Assembly (NCBI GenBank): GCA_021325375.1
Contig: JAJPHG010000035.1
Location: 1-64,000 of the forward strand
Source: Alphaproteobacteria bacterium
Lineage (GTDB): Bacteria; Pseudomonadota; Alphaproteobacteria; Micropepsales; Micropepsaceae
Length of the DNA: 64,000 nucleotides
Direction of reading: 5' to 3'
Below, one piece after another: positions 34,038 through 42,153 of this stretch (positions are counted from its first letter, which is position 1; every line of letters begins with the position of its first letter). The position numbers and the translations under genes are program-made. The notes below the pieces were generated by a model. It saw only the letters and a list, made by a program, of their open reading frames with translations. It ran no database searches and was not told the origin of the DNA.

Positions 34038-36290
34038 CTACCTCTTGGGCACCTGAAGCTTCTTGACGATCAAGGTCACGTCGCCGGTCTGCGACGGGAT
34101 CGCCTGCGGCGGCCGCGCGGCGACGATCTTCGCGGCGAAATCCGGCAAGCCGAAGCGCTGCTCCACGATGGTGAGCGTGAACGCGGCGCGCGTCGCGGTT
34201 TCGATCGAGACGATCTCGTTCGCACAATCGCGCGAGGCGCAGGCGATCAGCGAGTCGTCGTCGAAGCCGGACGGCGCCACAAGATGCTGGCCGTGGATGT
34301 CGACCGTCCTGACCTTCGCCGCTTTCGGGATGACGATCCCCATCAGCGAGGCCTCAGCCGTGCCGTGCAGCGCGACGGTGACGCGCCGCCCGCCGCCGAA
34401 AGCGCCGTCGGCCGTGATCTCGGCCGCCGGCACCTTGTAGCGCGGCTTGTCGCCGGCCGGGGCGACATAGACCGACGGGAACGGTCCGTCGATCACCTTC
34501 TTCGGCTCGGCCGAGAATTTCGCCGCCGCGCGCAGAGGCGCGGGCAGCGGCGCGCCGGCATCGAGTGCCCATAGCGGCTGCGCCGCGACGCCCTCGGCAT
34601 AGCGGATGCTCAACCGCTGCGCCGTCGTCCTGCTGAAGGCGGGCTGGATGCCCGCAATGACGGTCGCGATCAGCGCGCCCATGACGGCCACGGCGAGACA
34701 AGCCTGCCACGCGCCGCGGCTCATCGAACGCATATCGAGCAGCGGCACCATCGTCATCGCCGCGAACGCCGCCGGCACCGTGAACAGCGGATGCAGCTTC
34801 AGGCCCATAAGCCCCTCGCCCGAGGCGACGAGACCGATCCAGATCACTGACGCCGCAAGCATCGGCACCGCGAAGGCCCAGCGGTTGCCGGTCAGCGCCG
34901 CGAGCGCGGCCAGCATCGCGGGGAACAGGAAATACGGACTGATGCCGGGAAGGAACGCGGCGGTGAGAACGCCGAGCACCGCGAACCAGATCCACACGCC
35001 CAGCGCCGCCGCGCGGGCATCGGCCATGCGCGCGGTGAGCAGCACCATGGCCGCGACGCCGAACACGAGGCCCTCGCGCAGCGCGATCGGATAGGCGTAG
35101 GACGGATCGGGCTGGCCGCAGATGATCTGCGCGACCGTGTGCAATACCCAACCTATCGCGCCGCAGGCGATCAGCATCGCGGGCGGCAGCAGCGCCGCGC
35201 GCACCCAGTCCCGCGCCGCGACGTCCTTCGCGCGCCATGCCGCGAAGAGAAGAAGAAGCAGCGACACGACCGCCGCGGGCAGCGCCCACGCCGCGGGCAT
35301 GCGCGGCACCGCATAGCCGAGGATGTCGAGATAGACCTCGCCATGCCCTTTGAGGCCGTCATAGGGCGTCTGCTCGAGCGCCGCCGCGACGCCCAGCATG
35401 TTGCTGCCCTGCTCCTGCAGCGTCAGCCGGCTGAGGTTGGAGCGGCGGTCGAGCGGCGTGTGGTAGTCGGCGACGTTGTCGGAGAAGGCGAAGTTGAAGG
35501 ACGGGAAACCCTGTTTGATGAAAAGCGTGAGATCGGTGTCGTTGGGCAGGAGCTTGTAGATCTCCGCGAACAGCGAGCTCGTCGAATAGAACCGCATGTT
35601 CGCCGCGTAGAGGTCGATCAGCTTGGAGTCCGCCGGGCTCGTCTGGAACAGCAGGCTGCGGCCCATCGTGCCGCGCGCCTCGACGTTCACGACCGCGCCG
35701 ACACGTGCTTTCAGGTCCTTGTTCTGCAGGAACGCCTCGGCGCCCAGAAGGCCCGCCTCCTCGCCGTCGGTGATCACGCCGATGACGGGATGCAGGCTCT
35801 TGCCCCCGCGTGCCTTGAGCGCGCGCGCCGTCTCCAGCACGATGGCGACGCCGGACTCGTCGTCGGACGCACCGGGACCGGCGGGCACGGAGTCATAATG
35901 CGCCAGCAACACGATCGCCTTGCCCTCGCCCGGCACGATCTCGGCGATGATGTCGGTCGTGGTGGCGCAAGGAACGGCGACGAAGCCGCGCCACGCATTG
36001 CAGGCGAACGCCTTGTAGGTCGAGGTCTTGACGCCGAGCTTGGTGAACTCGGCCTGGATGCGCGCGCGCACCGCCGCGTTCTCGTCGCTCGACACCGGAT
36101 GCGGCTTTTCGGGTCCCAGCAGGCGGCCGAGCCTGTCATAGGCGCGGCCGGCGGAGAACTCCGCCGCGGAGGCGTCCGCGCCAAGTACGGGCGGCTTCGC
36201 ATAGCCGTATTTGGTCGCGAACCAGAGCCCGACCGCCAGCACCGCGAACGCCAGCACGCGCGCCACCGCGCCGATATTTCCGTTTGCCAT
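34038..36290 (-). CDS. M28-family zinc aminopeptidase with C-terminal membrane domain
   Basis: 750 residues. An N-terminal membrane anchor (MANGNIGAVARVLAFAVLAVG) precedes an extracytoplasmic M28 peptidase domain with zinc ligands: LLAHYDSVPAGPGASDDESG (His and Asp), DGEEAGLLG (Glu), NVEARG (acidic), and SDNVADYHTPLDR (His). After about residue 390 come eight or nine membrane helices (about 395-620) and a C-terminal periplasmic domain. The arrangement resembles eukaryotic Fxna-type and bacterial M28 membrane peptidases. Start ATG 36290 has AGGGGAAG upstream; a longer upstream reading to 36488 lacks a ribosome-binding site. Substrate unknown; peptide clearance at the envelope is likely. Confidence 0.85.
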   Translation of the reverse strand: MANGNIGAVARVLAFAVLAVGLWFATKYGYAKPPVLGADASAAEFSAGRAYDRLGRLLGPEKPHPVSSDENAAVRARIQAEFTKLGVKTSTYKAFACNAWRGFVAVPCATTTDIIAEIVPGEGKAIVLLAHYDSVPAGPGASDDESGVAIVLETARALKARGGKSLHPVIGVITDGEEAGLLGAEAFLQNKDLKARVGAVVNVEARGTMGRSLLFQTSPADSKLIDLYAANMRFYSTSSLFAEIYKLLPNDTDLTLFIKQGFPSFNFAFSDNVADYHTPLDRRSNLSRLTLQEQGSNMLGVAAALEQTPYDGLKGHGEVYLDILGYAVPRMPAAWALPAAVVSLLLLLFAAWRAKDVAARDWVRAALLPPAMLIACGAIGWVLHTVAQIICGQPDPSYAYPIALREGLVFGVAAMVLLTARMADARAAALGVWIWFAVLGVLTAAFLPGISPYFLFPAMLAALAALTGNRWAFAVPMLAASVIWIGLVASGEGLMGLKLHPLFTVPAAFAAMTMVPLLDMRSMSRGAWQACLAVAVMGALIATVIAGIQPAFSRTTAQRLSIRYAEGVAAQPLWALDAGAPLPAPLRAAAKFSAEPKKVIDGPFPSVYVAPAGDKPRYKVPAAEITADGAFGGGRRVTVALHGTAEASLMGIVIPKAAKVRTVDIHGQHLVAPSGFDDDSLIACASRDCANEIVSIETATRAAFTLTIVEQRFGLPDFAAKIVAARPPQAIPSQTGDVTLIVKKLQVPKR

Positions 36291-36458
36291 TTGCCGCTCT
36301 TCCCCTGCCCTTTCCGCCAGCCTCGCGTGCTCCGGCGACAGGGTCAACGCTGCCGACATTGACATTGCCGGATCGCATCCATATATCGTGTCGATATAGG
36401 AATCGGCACCAATATGGGTCGCCGACTGGGCGCGTGACATGCGCCCGTTTAGGAGCGC

Positions 36459-38147
36459 ATGACGAACGTGACGAGTACCGGCGCGCAAGCCGGTGTTGTT
36501 GAAGCAAGCCTTTCGGGACCTTCAGACGACAATCCGGCAGCGATGCCGGGCGATGAAAAATCGCAAAACAAAAACGAAATATTGTTGCCCGAGGAACCCG
36601 TTCCTTCGGACCCGGCCGGAACTTTGGTTCCGGAACCGTCGGGTTTCGCCTCGCTCGGGCTCTCGGCCGACCTGCTGAAGGCCGTCGAGCAGAGCGGCTA
36701 CACCGTGCCTACGCCGATCCAGGCCCAGGGCATCCCGATCGTGCTCCAGCGCAAGGACATCATCGGCATCGCCCAGACGGGCACCGGCAAGACCGCCAGC
36801 TTCACGCTTCCGATGATCGAGCTTCTGGCGCGCGGCCGCGCCAAGGCGCGCATGCCGCGCTCGCTGATCCTGGAGCCGACGCGCGAGCTCGCCGCCCAGG
36901 TCGCGGAGAGCTTCGAGAAATACGGCAAGTACAACAAGCTCTCGATGGCGCTGCTCATCGGCGGCACCTCCTTCGACGACCAGGACCGCAAGCTCGACCG
37001 CGGCGTCGACGTGCTGATCGCGACCCCCGGCCGCCTGCTCGACCATTTCGGACGCGGCAAGCTGATGCTGAGCCAGGTCCAGATCCTCGTCGTCGACGAG
37101 GCAGACCGCATGCTCGACATGGGCTTCATCCCCGACGTCGAGGAGATCTGCAAGAAGCTGCCCTTCACGCGCCAGACGCTGTTCTATTCGGCCACCATGC
37201 CGCCCGAGATCCAGCGGCTGACCGAGAAGTTCCTGCACAATCCCGTGCGCGTGGAAGTGGCGCGTCCCGCCACCACCGCCGCCAACATCACCCAGGAACT
37301 GATCCAGGTCCCGGCCAACGACTGGGCCAAGCGCGAGGCCCTGCGCCGCCTGATCCGCGACAACGCCGTCAAGAACGCCATCGTGTTCTGCAACCGCAAG
37401 ACCGACGTCGACATCGTGGCCAAATCGCTGCAGAAGCACGGCTTCAACGCGGCGCCGCTGCACGGCGACCTCGACCAGTCCGTCCGTACACGGACTTTGG
37501 ACACGTTCCGCGCCGGCACGCTCGACTTCCTCGTCGCCAGCGACGTCGCGGCCCGCGGCCTCGACATCCCCGCCGTCAGCCACATCTTCAACTACGACGC
37601 GCCCCATCATCCCGACGATTACGTCCACCGCATCGGCCGCACCGGCCGCGCCGGACGCTCGGGCCACGCCTACATGCTCGTCACGCCGCGCGACGGGAAA
37701 TACGTCGAAGCCATCGAAAGGCTGATCGGCAAGAAGCTGGAATCGCGCAAGCTCGAAGGCCTGAGCGAGGCGGTGGAAGCACGCCCGCAACGCGACGAGC
37801 GCCGCGGCGGCGGCAGCCGCGATCGTGACCGGGGTCGCGGACGCAACAACGAGCGCGACCGCAAGCGCGAATATCCGATCAAGCCGCACGGCCAAGTCGC
37901 GCCGATGGAACCCGCGCCGCCTGCCGCCGCGAAACCTGCGCCGGCACCTGCACCCGTGCAGCGTTCCGATCACCGCCAAGACCATCGCCCGCACGCGAAG
38001 CCGCAGCGTCCTCAACAGCCTCCGCGTGAAGAGGCACAGGACACACGCAGCCAACTTCCCGCTTTCCTCTTGCGTCCCGTTCCGTTACCTAAGCAGCCCG
38101 AAAAGGTTGTCGGTCGGGCGAAAAAGAAAGAGGACGCGGCTCCCTGA
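36459..38147 (+). CDS. DEAD-box RNA helicase, RhlE-like
   Basis: 562 residues. The first about 65 residues are a low-complexity acidic/hydrophilic leader. Then the Q motif TPIQAQGIPIVLQ, motif I AQTGTGKTAS, PTRELAAQ, VVDEADRMLDMGF, SATMP, and the helicase C motifs NAIVFCNRKTDVD, ARGLDIPAVSHI and HRIGRTGRAGR. The C-terminal tail is rich in Arg, Gly, Asp and Pro (RRGGGSRDRDRGRGRNNERD), like RhlE/DEAD proteins that anneal RNA. Ribosome assembly or RNA turnover, especially in the cold, is the usual role. Divergent from the M28 gene. Confidence 0.95.
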   Translation: MTNVTSTGAQAGVVEASLSGPSDDNPAAMPGDEKSQNKNEILLPEEPVPSDPAGTLVPEPSGFASLGLSADLLKAVEQSGYTVPTPIQAQGIPIVLQRKDIIGIAQTGTGKTASFTLPMIELLARGRAKARMPRSLILEPTRELAAQVAESFEKYGKYNKLSMALLIGGTSFDDQDRKLDRGVDVLIATPGRLLDHFGRGKLMLSQVQILVVDEADRMLDMGFIPDVEEICKKLPFTRQTLFYSATMPPEIQRLTEKFLHNPVRVEVARPATTAANITQELIQVPANDWAKREALRRLIRDNAVKNAIVFCNRKTDVDIVAKSLQKHGFNAAPLHGDLDQSVRTRTLDTFRAGTLDFLVASDVAARGLDIPAVSHIFNYDAPHHPDDYVHRIGRTGRAGRSGHAYMLVTPRDGKYVEAIERLIGKKLESRKLEGLSEAVEARPQRDERRGGGSRDRDRGRGRNNERDRKREYPIKPHGQVAPMEPAPPAAAKPAPAPAPVQRSDHRQDHRPHAKPQRPQQPPREEAQDTRSQLPAFLLRPVPLPKQPEKVVGRAKKKEDAAP

Positions 38148-38167
38148 GTTCGCCGCCTGTACATTAC

Positions 38168-39046
38168 GTGTATCACCCGCATCAGCGTGTCTGGAACACG
38201 CTGAGCATGCCTTTCTTTCGCCGCATCGGATTGCGGCGGCTGCCGGTGATGACGGATTCCTTTCTGCTGCGTGTCCGCGCGCTGTTGCGGCGCGCAAGGA
38301 TCGCGGGGCTCGGACGCCTCGGCAAGATCGAGACCCCCAAGCGCAAGATCGTCTATATCGACGTCGGCCTGCACCGCTCCGCCGCCCAGATCGCGTCGAT
38401 GCTGGATTGGTTCATGCTGTCCACGAGCCTGCGGGTCTACGGCATCGAGGCGCATCCGCGCTATGTGCGCGAGTGCCGCCACCGCTTCGCCGGCGAGCGG
38501 CGCGTCAAGCTGTTCAACTACGCCCTCGTCGGCCCCGATCACAAGGGCGACACCGCGACGCTCTATCTCGACGGCAACAAGGGGCTGGGCAACAGCCTGT
38601 TCGCCGCGCGCGGCAATGAATCGATCGAGGTCCCCGCCATCCGCCTGTCGCAGCTCATCCGCGAGCACGACATCGCCTCGCCCGGCGACATCGTCCTGCT
38701 GCGCATGAACATCGAAGGCGCGGAGATGCAGGTCGTCGAGGACCTCGCCGAGGCCGGCATGGTCGGTCTCTTCGACGGCTTCTATGGGATGTGGGACGAC
38801 CTCTACAAGATCGATCCCGCGCTCGACGCCCAGTTCCGCGCGCTCCTGAAGCGCGAGAAGATCCGCAACTTCACCTTCAACGACCGCGACACCTCGCCGA
38901 TCGCGGGGCCCAAGCGCAAGGACATCATCCGCTACGATATCGCGACATCGATCTACCACGGCGAGAAACGGAAGCCCGAAACCACCGACAAGTGGAAAAT
39001 TCGCCGCCGCGAGCGCTTACAAAAGCGCTCGTCGTCTGTAAAGTAG
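38168..39046 (+). CDS. FkbM-family SAM-dependent methyltransferase
   Basis: 292 residues. IVYIDVGLHRSAAQIASMLDW and VYGIEAHPRYVRECRHRF form the SAM-binding motifs I and post-I; VVEDLAEAGMVGLFDGFYGMW and PGDIVLLRMNIEGAEMQVVEDL are typical of FkbM methyltransferases, which methylate hydroxyls of sugars or polyketides. The start is uncertain: GTG at 38168 (MYHPHQRVWNTLSM) or ATG at 38207. It begins 20 bases after the helicase stop and is followed 27 bases later by a GloVer gene, so they may be co-transcribed. A surface-glycan target is an inference. Confidence 0.85.
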   Translation: MYHPHQRVWNTLSMPFFRRIGLRRLPVMTDSFLLRVRALLRRARIAGLGRLGKIETPKRKIVYIDVGLHRSAAQIASMLDWFMLSTSLRVYGIEAHPRYVRECRHRFAGERRVKLFNYALVGPDHKGDTATLYLDGNKGLGNSLFAARGNESIEVPAIRLSQLIREHDIASPGDIVLLRMNIEGAEMQVVEDLAEAGMVGLFDGFYGMWDDLYKIDPALDAQFRALLKREKIRNFTFNDRDTSPIAGPKRKDIIRYDIATSIYHGEKRKPETTDKWKIRRRERLQKRSSSVK

Positions 39047-39073
39047 CGCGCTGCCATCAACCGGGAGTTCTCC

Positions 39074-40363
39074 ATGGGCGCGGTCCGCTGCGTTCCGATC
39101 GCACTTGCCGCCTTGGCGGCATTCGCCGCGACGCCGGCCCCGGCCGCGCATCTGTCGACGCTCTATTCCTTCTGCCGCCAAGCCGGCTGCGCCGACGGTT
39201 CCGGGCCGTACTCGGTCGCGCTGACGTCGTCCGGCGACGTCCTGGGAACCACGGTGCAGGGCGGCACGACTCAAAACGGCGTCGTCTATCAGCTGAGTCC
39301 GCCGGTGAGCGGGCGCAACTGGCGCGAGAAGGTCCTCCACGATTTCTGCAGCAAGCCCAACTGCACCGACGGCGACGAGGCGTTCAGCCAGCTCAATCCC
39401 GACGGACAAGGAAACTTCTTCGGCGCCACCGAGGAAGGTGACGGCGACAACGGCATCGTCTTCGAGCTCTCTCCCGACACGGGCCATTCCGGCTGGAACT
39501 TCCGCGCGATCTACAGCTTCTGCTCGCTGGCCAATTGCGCCGACGGCCTGAGGGGCGACGGCGCGATGGTCATCGATACGTCCGGCAACGTCTACGGCAT
39601 CGCCGCCGAGGGCGGCATCGTGGGCAAGGGCGTCGTCTACGAGCTGTCGCCGGTCACTGCGCCCGGACGCAAAGGCTATACGCAGAAGGTGCTCTACGAT
39701 TTCTGTTCGTCCGCGAACTGCGCCGACGGCGCCATTCCGACGAACGGCCTCACCTATGCGGGCGCATCGAGCGGCGCGCCCTATGACGGCACCACCCCGC
39801 TCTTCGGCACGACGAACCGGGGCGGCGCCGTCGACGGCGGCGTCGTGTTCTCGCTCACGCCGATGGAGAACGGGAACTGGAACGAGACCGTCCTGCACGA
39901 TTTCTGCGCGAGCGGCGTCTGCCACGACGGAGAGACCCCGGTCGCCGCGGGCGCGCTCGCCGTCGACGCCTCGGACAACATCTTCGGCGCGACCTATAAC
40001 GGCGGCGACAACGATTCCGGCGTGATCTACGAGGTGAGCTTCTCGAACCGCAAATGGCGCGAGACCACGCTCTACAGCTTCTGCTCGCTGCCGAGCTGCA
40101 CCGACGGCAAGGGCACCGCCAACATGATCCTGGATGCGGCCGGCAACCTATACGGCATGTCGGACGCGGCGCTGTTCCGCCTAGTCCCGGACGGGCGTCA
40201 TTCGACGTTCGAGGTGGTGCACCAGTTCTGCTCGAAGCCGAACTGCACCGATGGCGGCCAGCCCCAGGGCAACGTCGTCATGGACGCGTCCGGCAACCTC
40301 TACGGCGCCACGACCGCGGGCGGCGCGCATGGCGGCGGAACGGTGTTCAAATTGACGCCGTGA
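39074..40363 (+). CDS. Exported GloVer tandem-repeat protein with Cys pairs (tandem pair, first)
   Basis: 429 residues. Signal peptide MGAVRCVPIALAALAAFAATPAPA. Seven units, each LYSFC-x4-NCADG-like, all with a Cys pair, plus GNFFGATEEGDG/GNVYGIAAEGG/GTTNRGG-type cores. Family: GloVer repeats (TIGR03803). It is followed after 34 bases by another GloVer gene in the same direction; both are more similar in layout to each other than to the one at 9447. Possible extracellular beta-propeller; function unknown. Confidence 0.87.
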   Translation: MGAVRCVPIALAALAAFAATPAPAAHLSTLYSFCRQAGCADGSGPYSVALTSSGDVLGTTVQGGTTQNGVVYQLSPPVSGRNWREKVLHDFCSKPNCTDGDEAFSQLNPDGQGNFFGATEEGDGDNGIVFELSPDTGHSGWNFRAIYSFCSLANCADGLRGDGAMVIDTSGNVYGIAAEGGIVGKGVVYELSPVTAPGRKGYTQKVLYDFCSSANCADGAIPTNGLTYAGASSGAPYDGTTPLFGTTNRGGAVDGGVVFSLTPMENGNWNETVLHDFCASGVCHDGETPVAAGALAVDASDNIFGATYNGGDNDSGVIYEVSFSNRKWRETTLYSFCSLPSCTDGKGTANMILDAAGNLYGMSDAALFRLVPDGRHSTFEVVHQFCSKPNCTDGGQPQGNVVMDASGNLYGATTAGGAHGGGTVFKLTP

Positions 40364-40397
40364 GGAAATCCCGCGCGCGGGCGAAGAAGGATAAGAC

Positions 40398-41729
40398 ATG
40401 AACGGATATCTTTGGACGTTGGCGGCGGCCGCTCTCGCGCTGATGCCCACGGCGGCCTCGGCGTCCACGCTGACGACGCTGCACTCTTTCTGCTCGTCTT
40501 CTCCGCCCGCCTGCACGGACGGGGACACGCCCACCGAAGCCGTGGTCCTGACGCCGCAAGGAGACGTGCTGGGCAGCGTGCTGATGGGAGCGAAACTCGA
40601 CCATGGAGGCGTGTTCGATCTGCGCCGGAAGCCGGGCGGCGGCAAGTGGCACGAAAGCCTCGCCTACAGCTTCTGCCGCAAGAAGCACTGCAAGGACGGC
40701 AACGGCCTGTTCAGCGGCTTGACCGCGGACGCGTCCGGCAACGTCTATGGCGCCACGCAAGACGGCGGCCATCTCGACAGAGGCGTGGTCTTCAAGCTGA
40801 CGCCCGACGGCAGCGGCGGCTGGCGCTACAGCACGATCTACCGCTTCTGCCAGCTCAAGAGATGCCTCGACGGGCGCGGCGGCGACGGCACGCTGGTCTT
40901 CGATACGCAAGGCAATATCTACGGCACGACCTATGGCGGCGGCAGCGCGGGAAAGGGCGTGGCGTACGAACTGTCCCCGTCGCAGCGCGACCACGAATGG
41001 ACGCAGAAGGTCCTCTACAATTTCTGCTCGCAGCCGAATTGCGCCGACGGAAACCAGCCGCTGATCGGGCTGACCTATGTGGGTGCCGCGTCGGGCACGC
41101 CCTATGACGGCCTCTCGCCCCTCTACGGAACGACGTCGTTCGGCGGCAACGGCTCCGCTCCCGGCTCGGGCGTCGTGTTCTCCCTCACGCCGGGCGGCGG
41201 CACCTGGCAGGAGAGCGTGCTCTATGCCTTCTGCCCGGCGGGCGATCCATGCGCGGATGGAAGCGGTCCCGCGCAGGCAGGCCCATTGAGCTTCGACGGC
41301 CAGGGAAACATCTATGGCGCTACGATGTCGGGCGGCACCGGTCAGCTCGACGGCAAGGGCGTGCTCTTCGAGCTGAGCCGCAAAGGCGGCACGTGGAAGG
41401 AAAGCGTCCTGCACACCTTCTGCGTCGATACCTGCGACGACGGCGGCTTGCCTGCGGCCAATCCCATCATGGACGCGACCGGAAACCTGCTCGGGACCGC
41501 CGAGATCGGCGGCGCGCATCAGGACGGCGTCATCTACAAGCTCTCCACCGGCCGCAAGCCGGCGCTGACGACGCTCTACGACTTTTGCGCGCTGGCGAAC
41601 TGCGCCGACGGGCGAGGCCCGGGATCGGTCCTTCAGATGGACGCGGACGGCGACCTCTTCGGCACGACCCAGCAGGGAGGGACGAGTTCGAGCGATCCCG
41701 CGGGCACGGCGTTCGAGTTCACGCCCTAG
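40398..41729 (+). CDS. Exported GloVer tandem-repeat protein with Cys pairs (tandem pair, second)
   Basis: 443 residues. Signal peptide MNGYLWTLAAAALALMPTAASA. Seven units, each with a LHSFC...C-DG Cys pair (spacing between the Cys 3 to 6 residues) and a GNVYGATQDGG-like core. It is the second of a tandem pair. The same seven-unit pattern occurs in four separate genes of this window. Confidence 0.87.
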   Translation: MNGYLWTLAAAALALMPTAASASTLTTLHSFCSSSPPACTDGDTPTEAVVLTPQGDVLGSVLMGAKLDHGGVFDLRRKPGGGKWHESLAYSFCRKKHCKDGNGLFSGLTADASGNVYGATQDGGHLDRGVVFKLTPDGSGGWRYSTIYRFCQLKRCLDGRGGDGTLVFDTQGNIYGTTYGGGSAGKGVAYELSPSQRDHEWTQKVLYNFCSQPNCADGNQPLIGLTYVGAASGTPYDGLSPLYGTTSFGGNGSAPGSGVVFSLTPGGGTWQESVLYAFCPAGDPCADGSGPAQAGPLSFDGQGNIYGATMSGGTGQLDGKGVLFELSRKGGTWKESVLHTFCVDTCDDGGLPAANPIMDATGNLLGTAEIGGAHQDGVIYKLSTGRKPALTTLYDFCALANCADGRGPGSVLQMDADGDLFGTTQQGGTSSSDPAGTAFEFTP

Positions 41730-41780
41730 CTGGAACGCGAACCTGTCCGAAAGCGTTGTCCTTCCATAGAGGAGGACGCC

Positions 41781-42014
41781 ATGGCCGAGAAACCCAAGCG
41801 CGAGGCGGACGGCGCCATCCACAGCAAGCCCGGCTCCGTGGACCAGCAGTCGGAAGATTCGTTTCCCGCGAGCGATACGCCTTCGTTCTCTCCCGGCGCC
41901 ATCGGCGCGCCGACGGAGCGCAAGACCAAGCCCAAGACGGCCGAAAGCGGCTCGGTGAAAGCGGCCGAGAAGAAGGTCAAGACCGGCGACGCGAAGAAGC
42001 CGGAGACGTATTAG
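41781..42014 (+). CDS. Small hydrophilic protein with DSFPASD motif (77 aa)
   Basis: 77 residues, Lys/Ala/Pro-rich and probably disordered. It contains SEDSFPASDTPSFSPG (residues 24-39). Short proteins with the DSFPASDPPS motif occur in many alphaproteobacteria, usually of unknown function. The start is ATG at 41781 after GAGGAGG. It lies directly between the GloVer genes and the repeat at 42022. Confidence 0.75.
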   Translation: MAEKPKREADGAIHSKPGSVDQQSEDSFPASDTPSFSPGAIGAPTERKTKPKTAESGSVKAAEKKVKTGDAKKPETY

Positions 42015-42021
42015 CGACTCC

Positions 42022-42149
42022 ACCCTCCCCTTGAGGGAGGGTCGACAATTTGCGTAGCGCAGCGAAGCAAATTTCGAGGAGGGGCACCGGTGCAGGACCC
42101 CTCCCCGAAAAATGCTGCGCATTTTTCGACCCTCCCTCAAGGGGAGGGT
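42022..42149. repeat. Palindromic intergenic repeat, family A copy 2
   Basis: Near-identical arms to the copy at 15978-16106 (CCCTCCCCTTGAGGGAGGG), internal loops slightly different (GTAGCGCAGCGAAGC, and AAAAATGCTGCGCATTTTT). It separates the convergent small-protein gene and aldehyde dehydrogenase gene, and likely acts as a bidirectional terminator. Confidence 0.85.
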
Positions 42150-42153
42150 CGAT

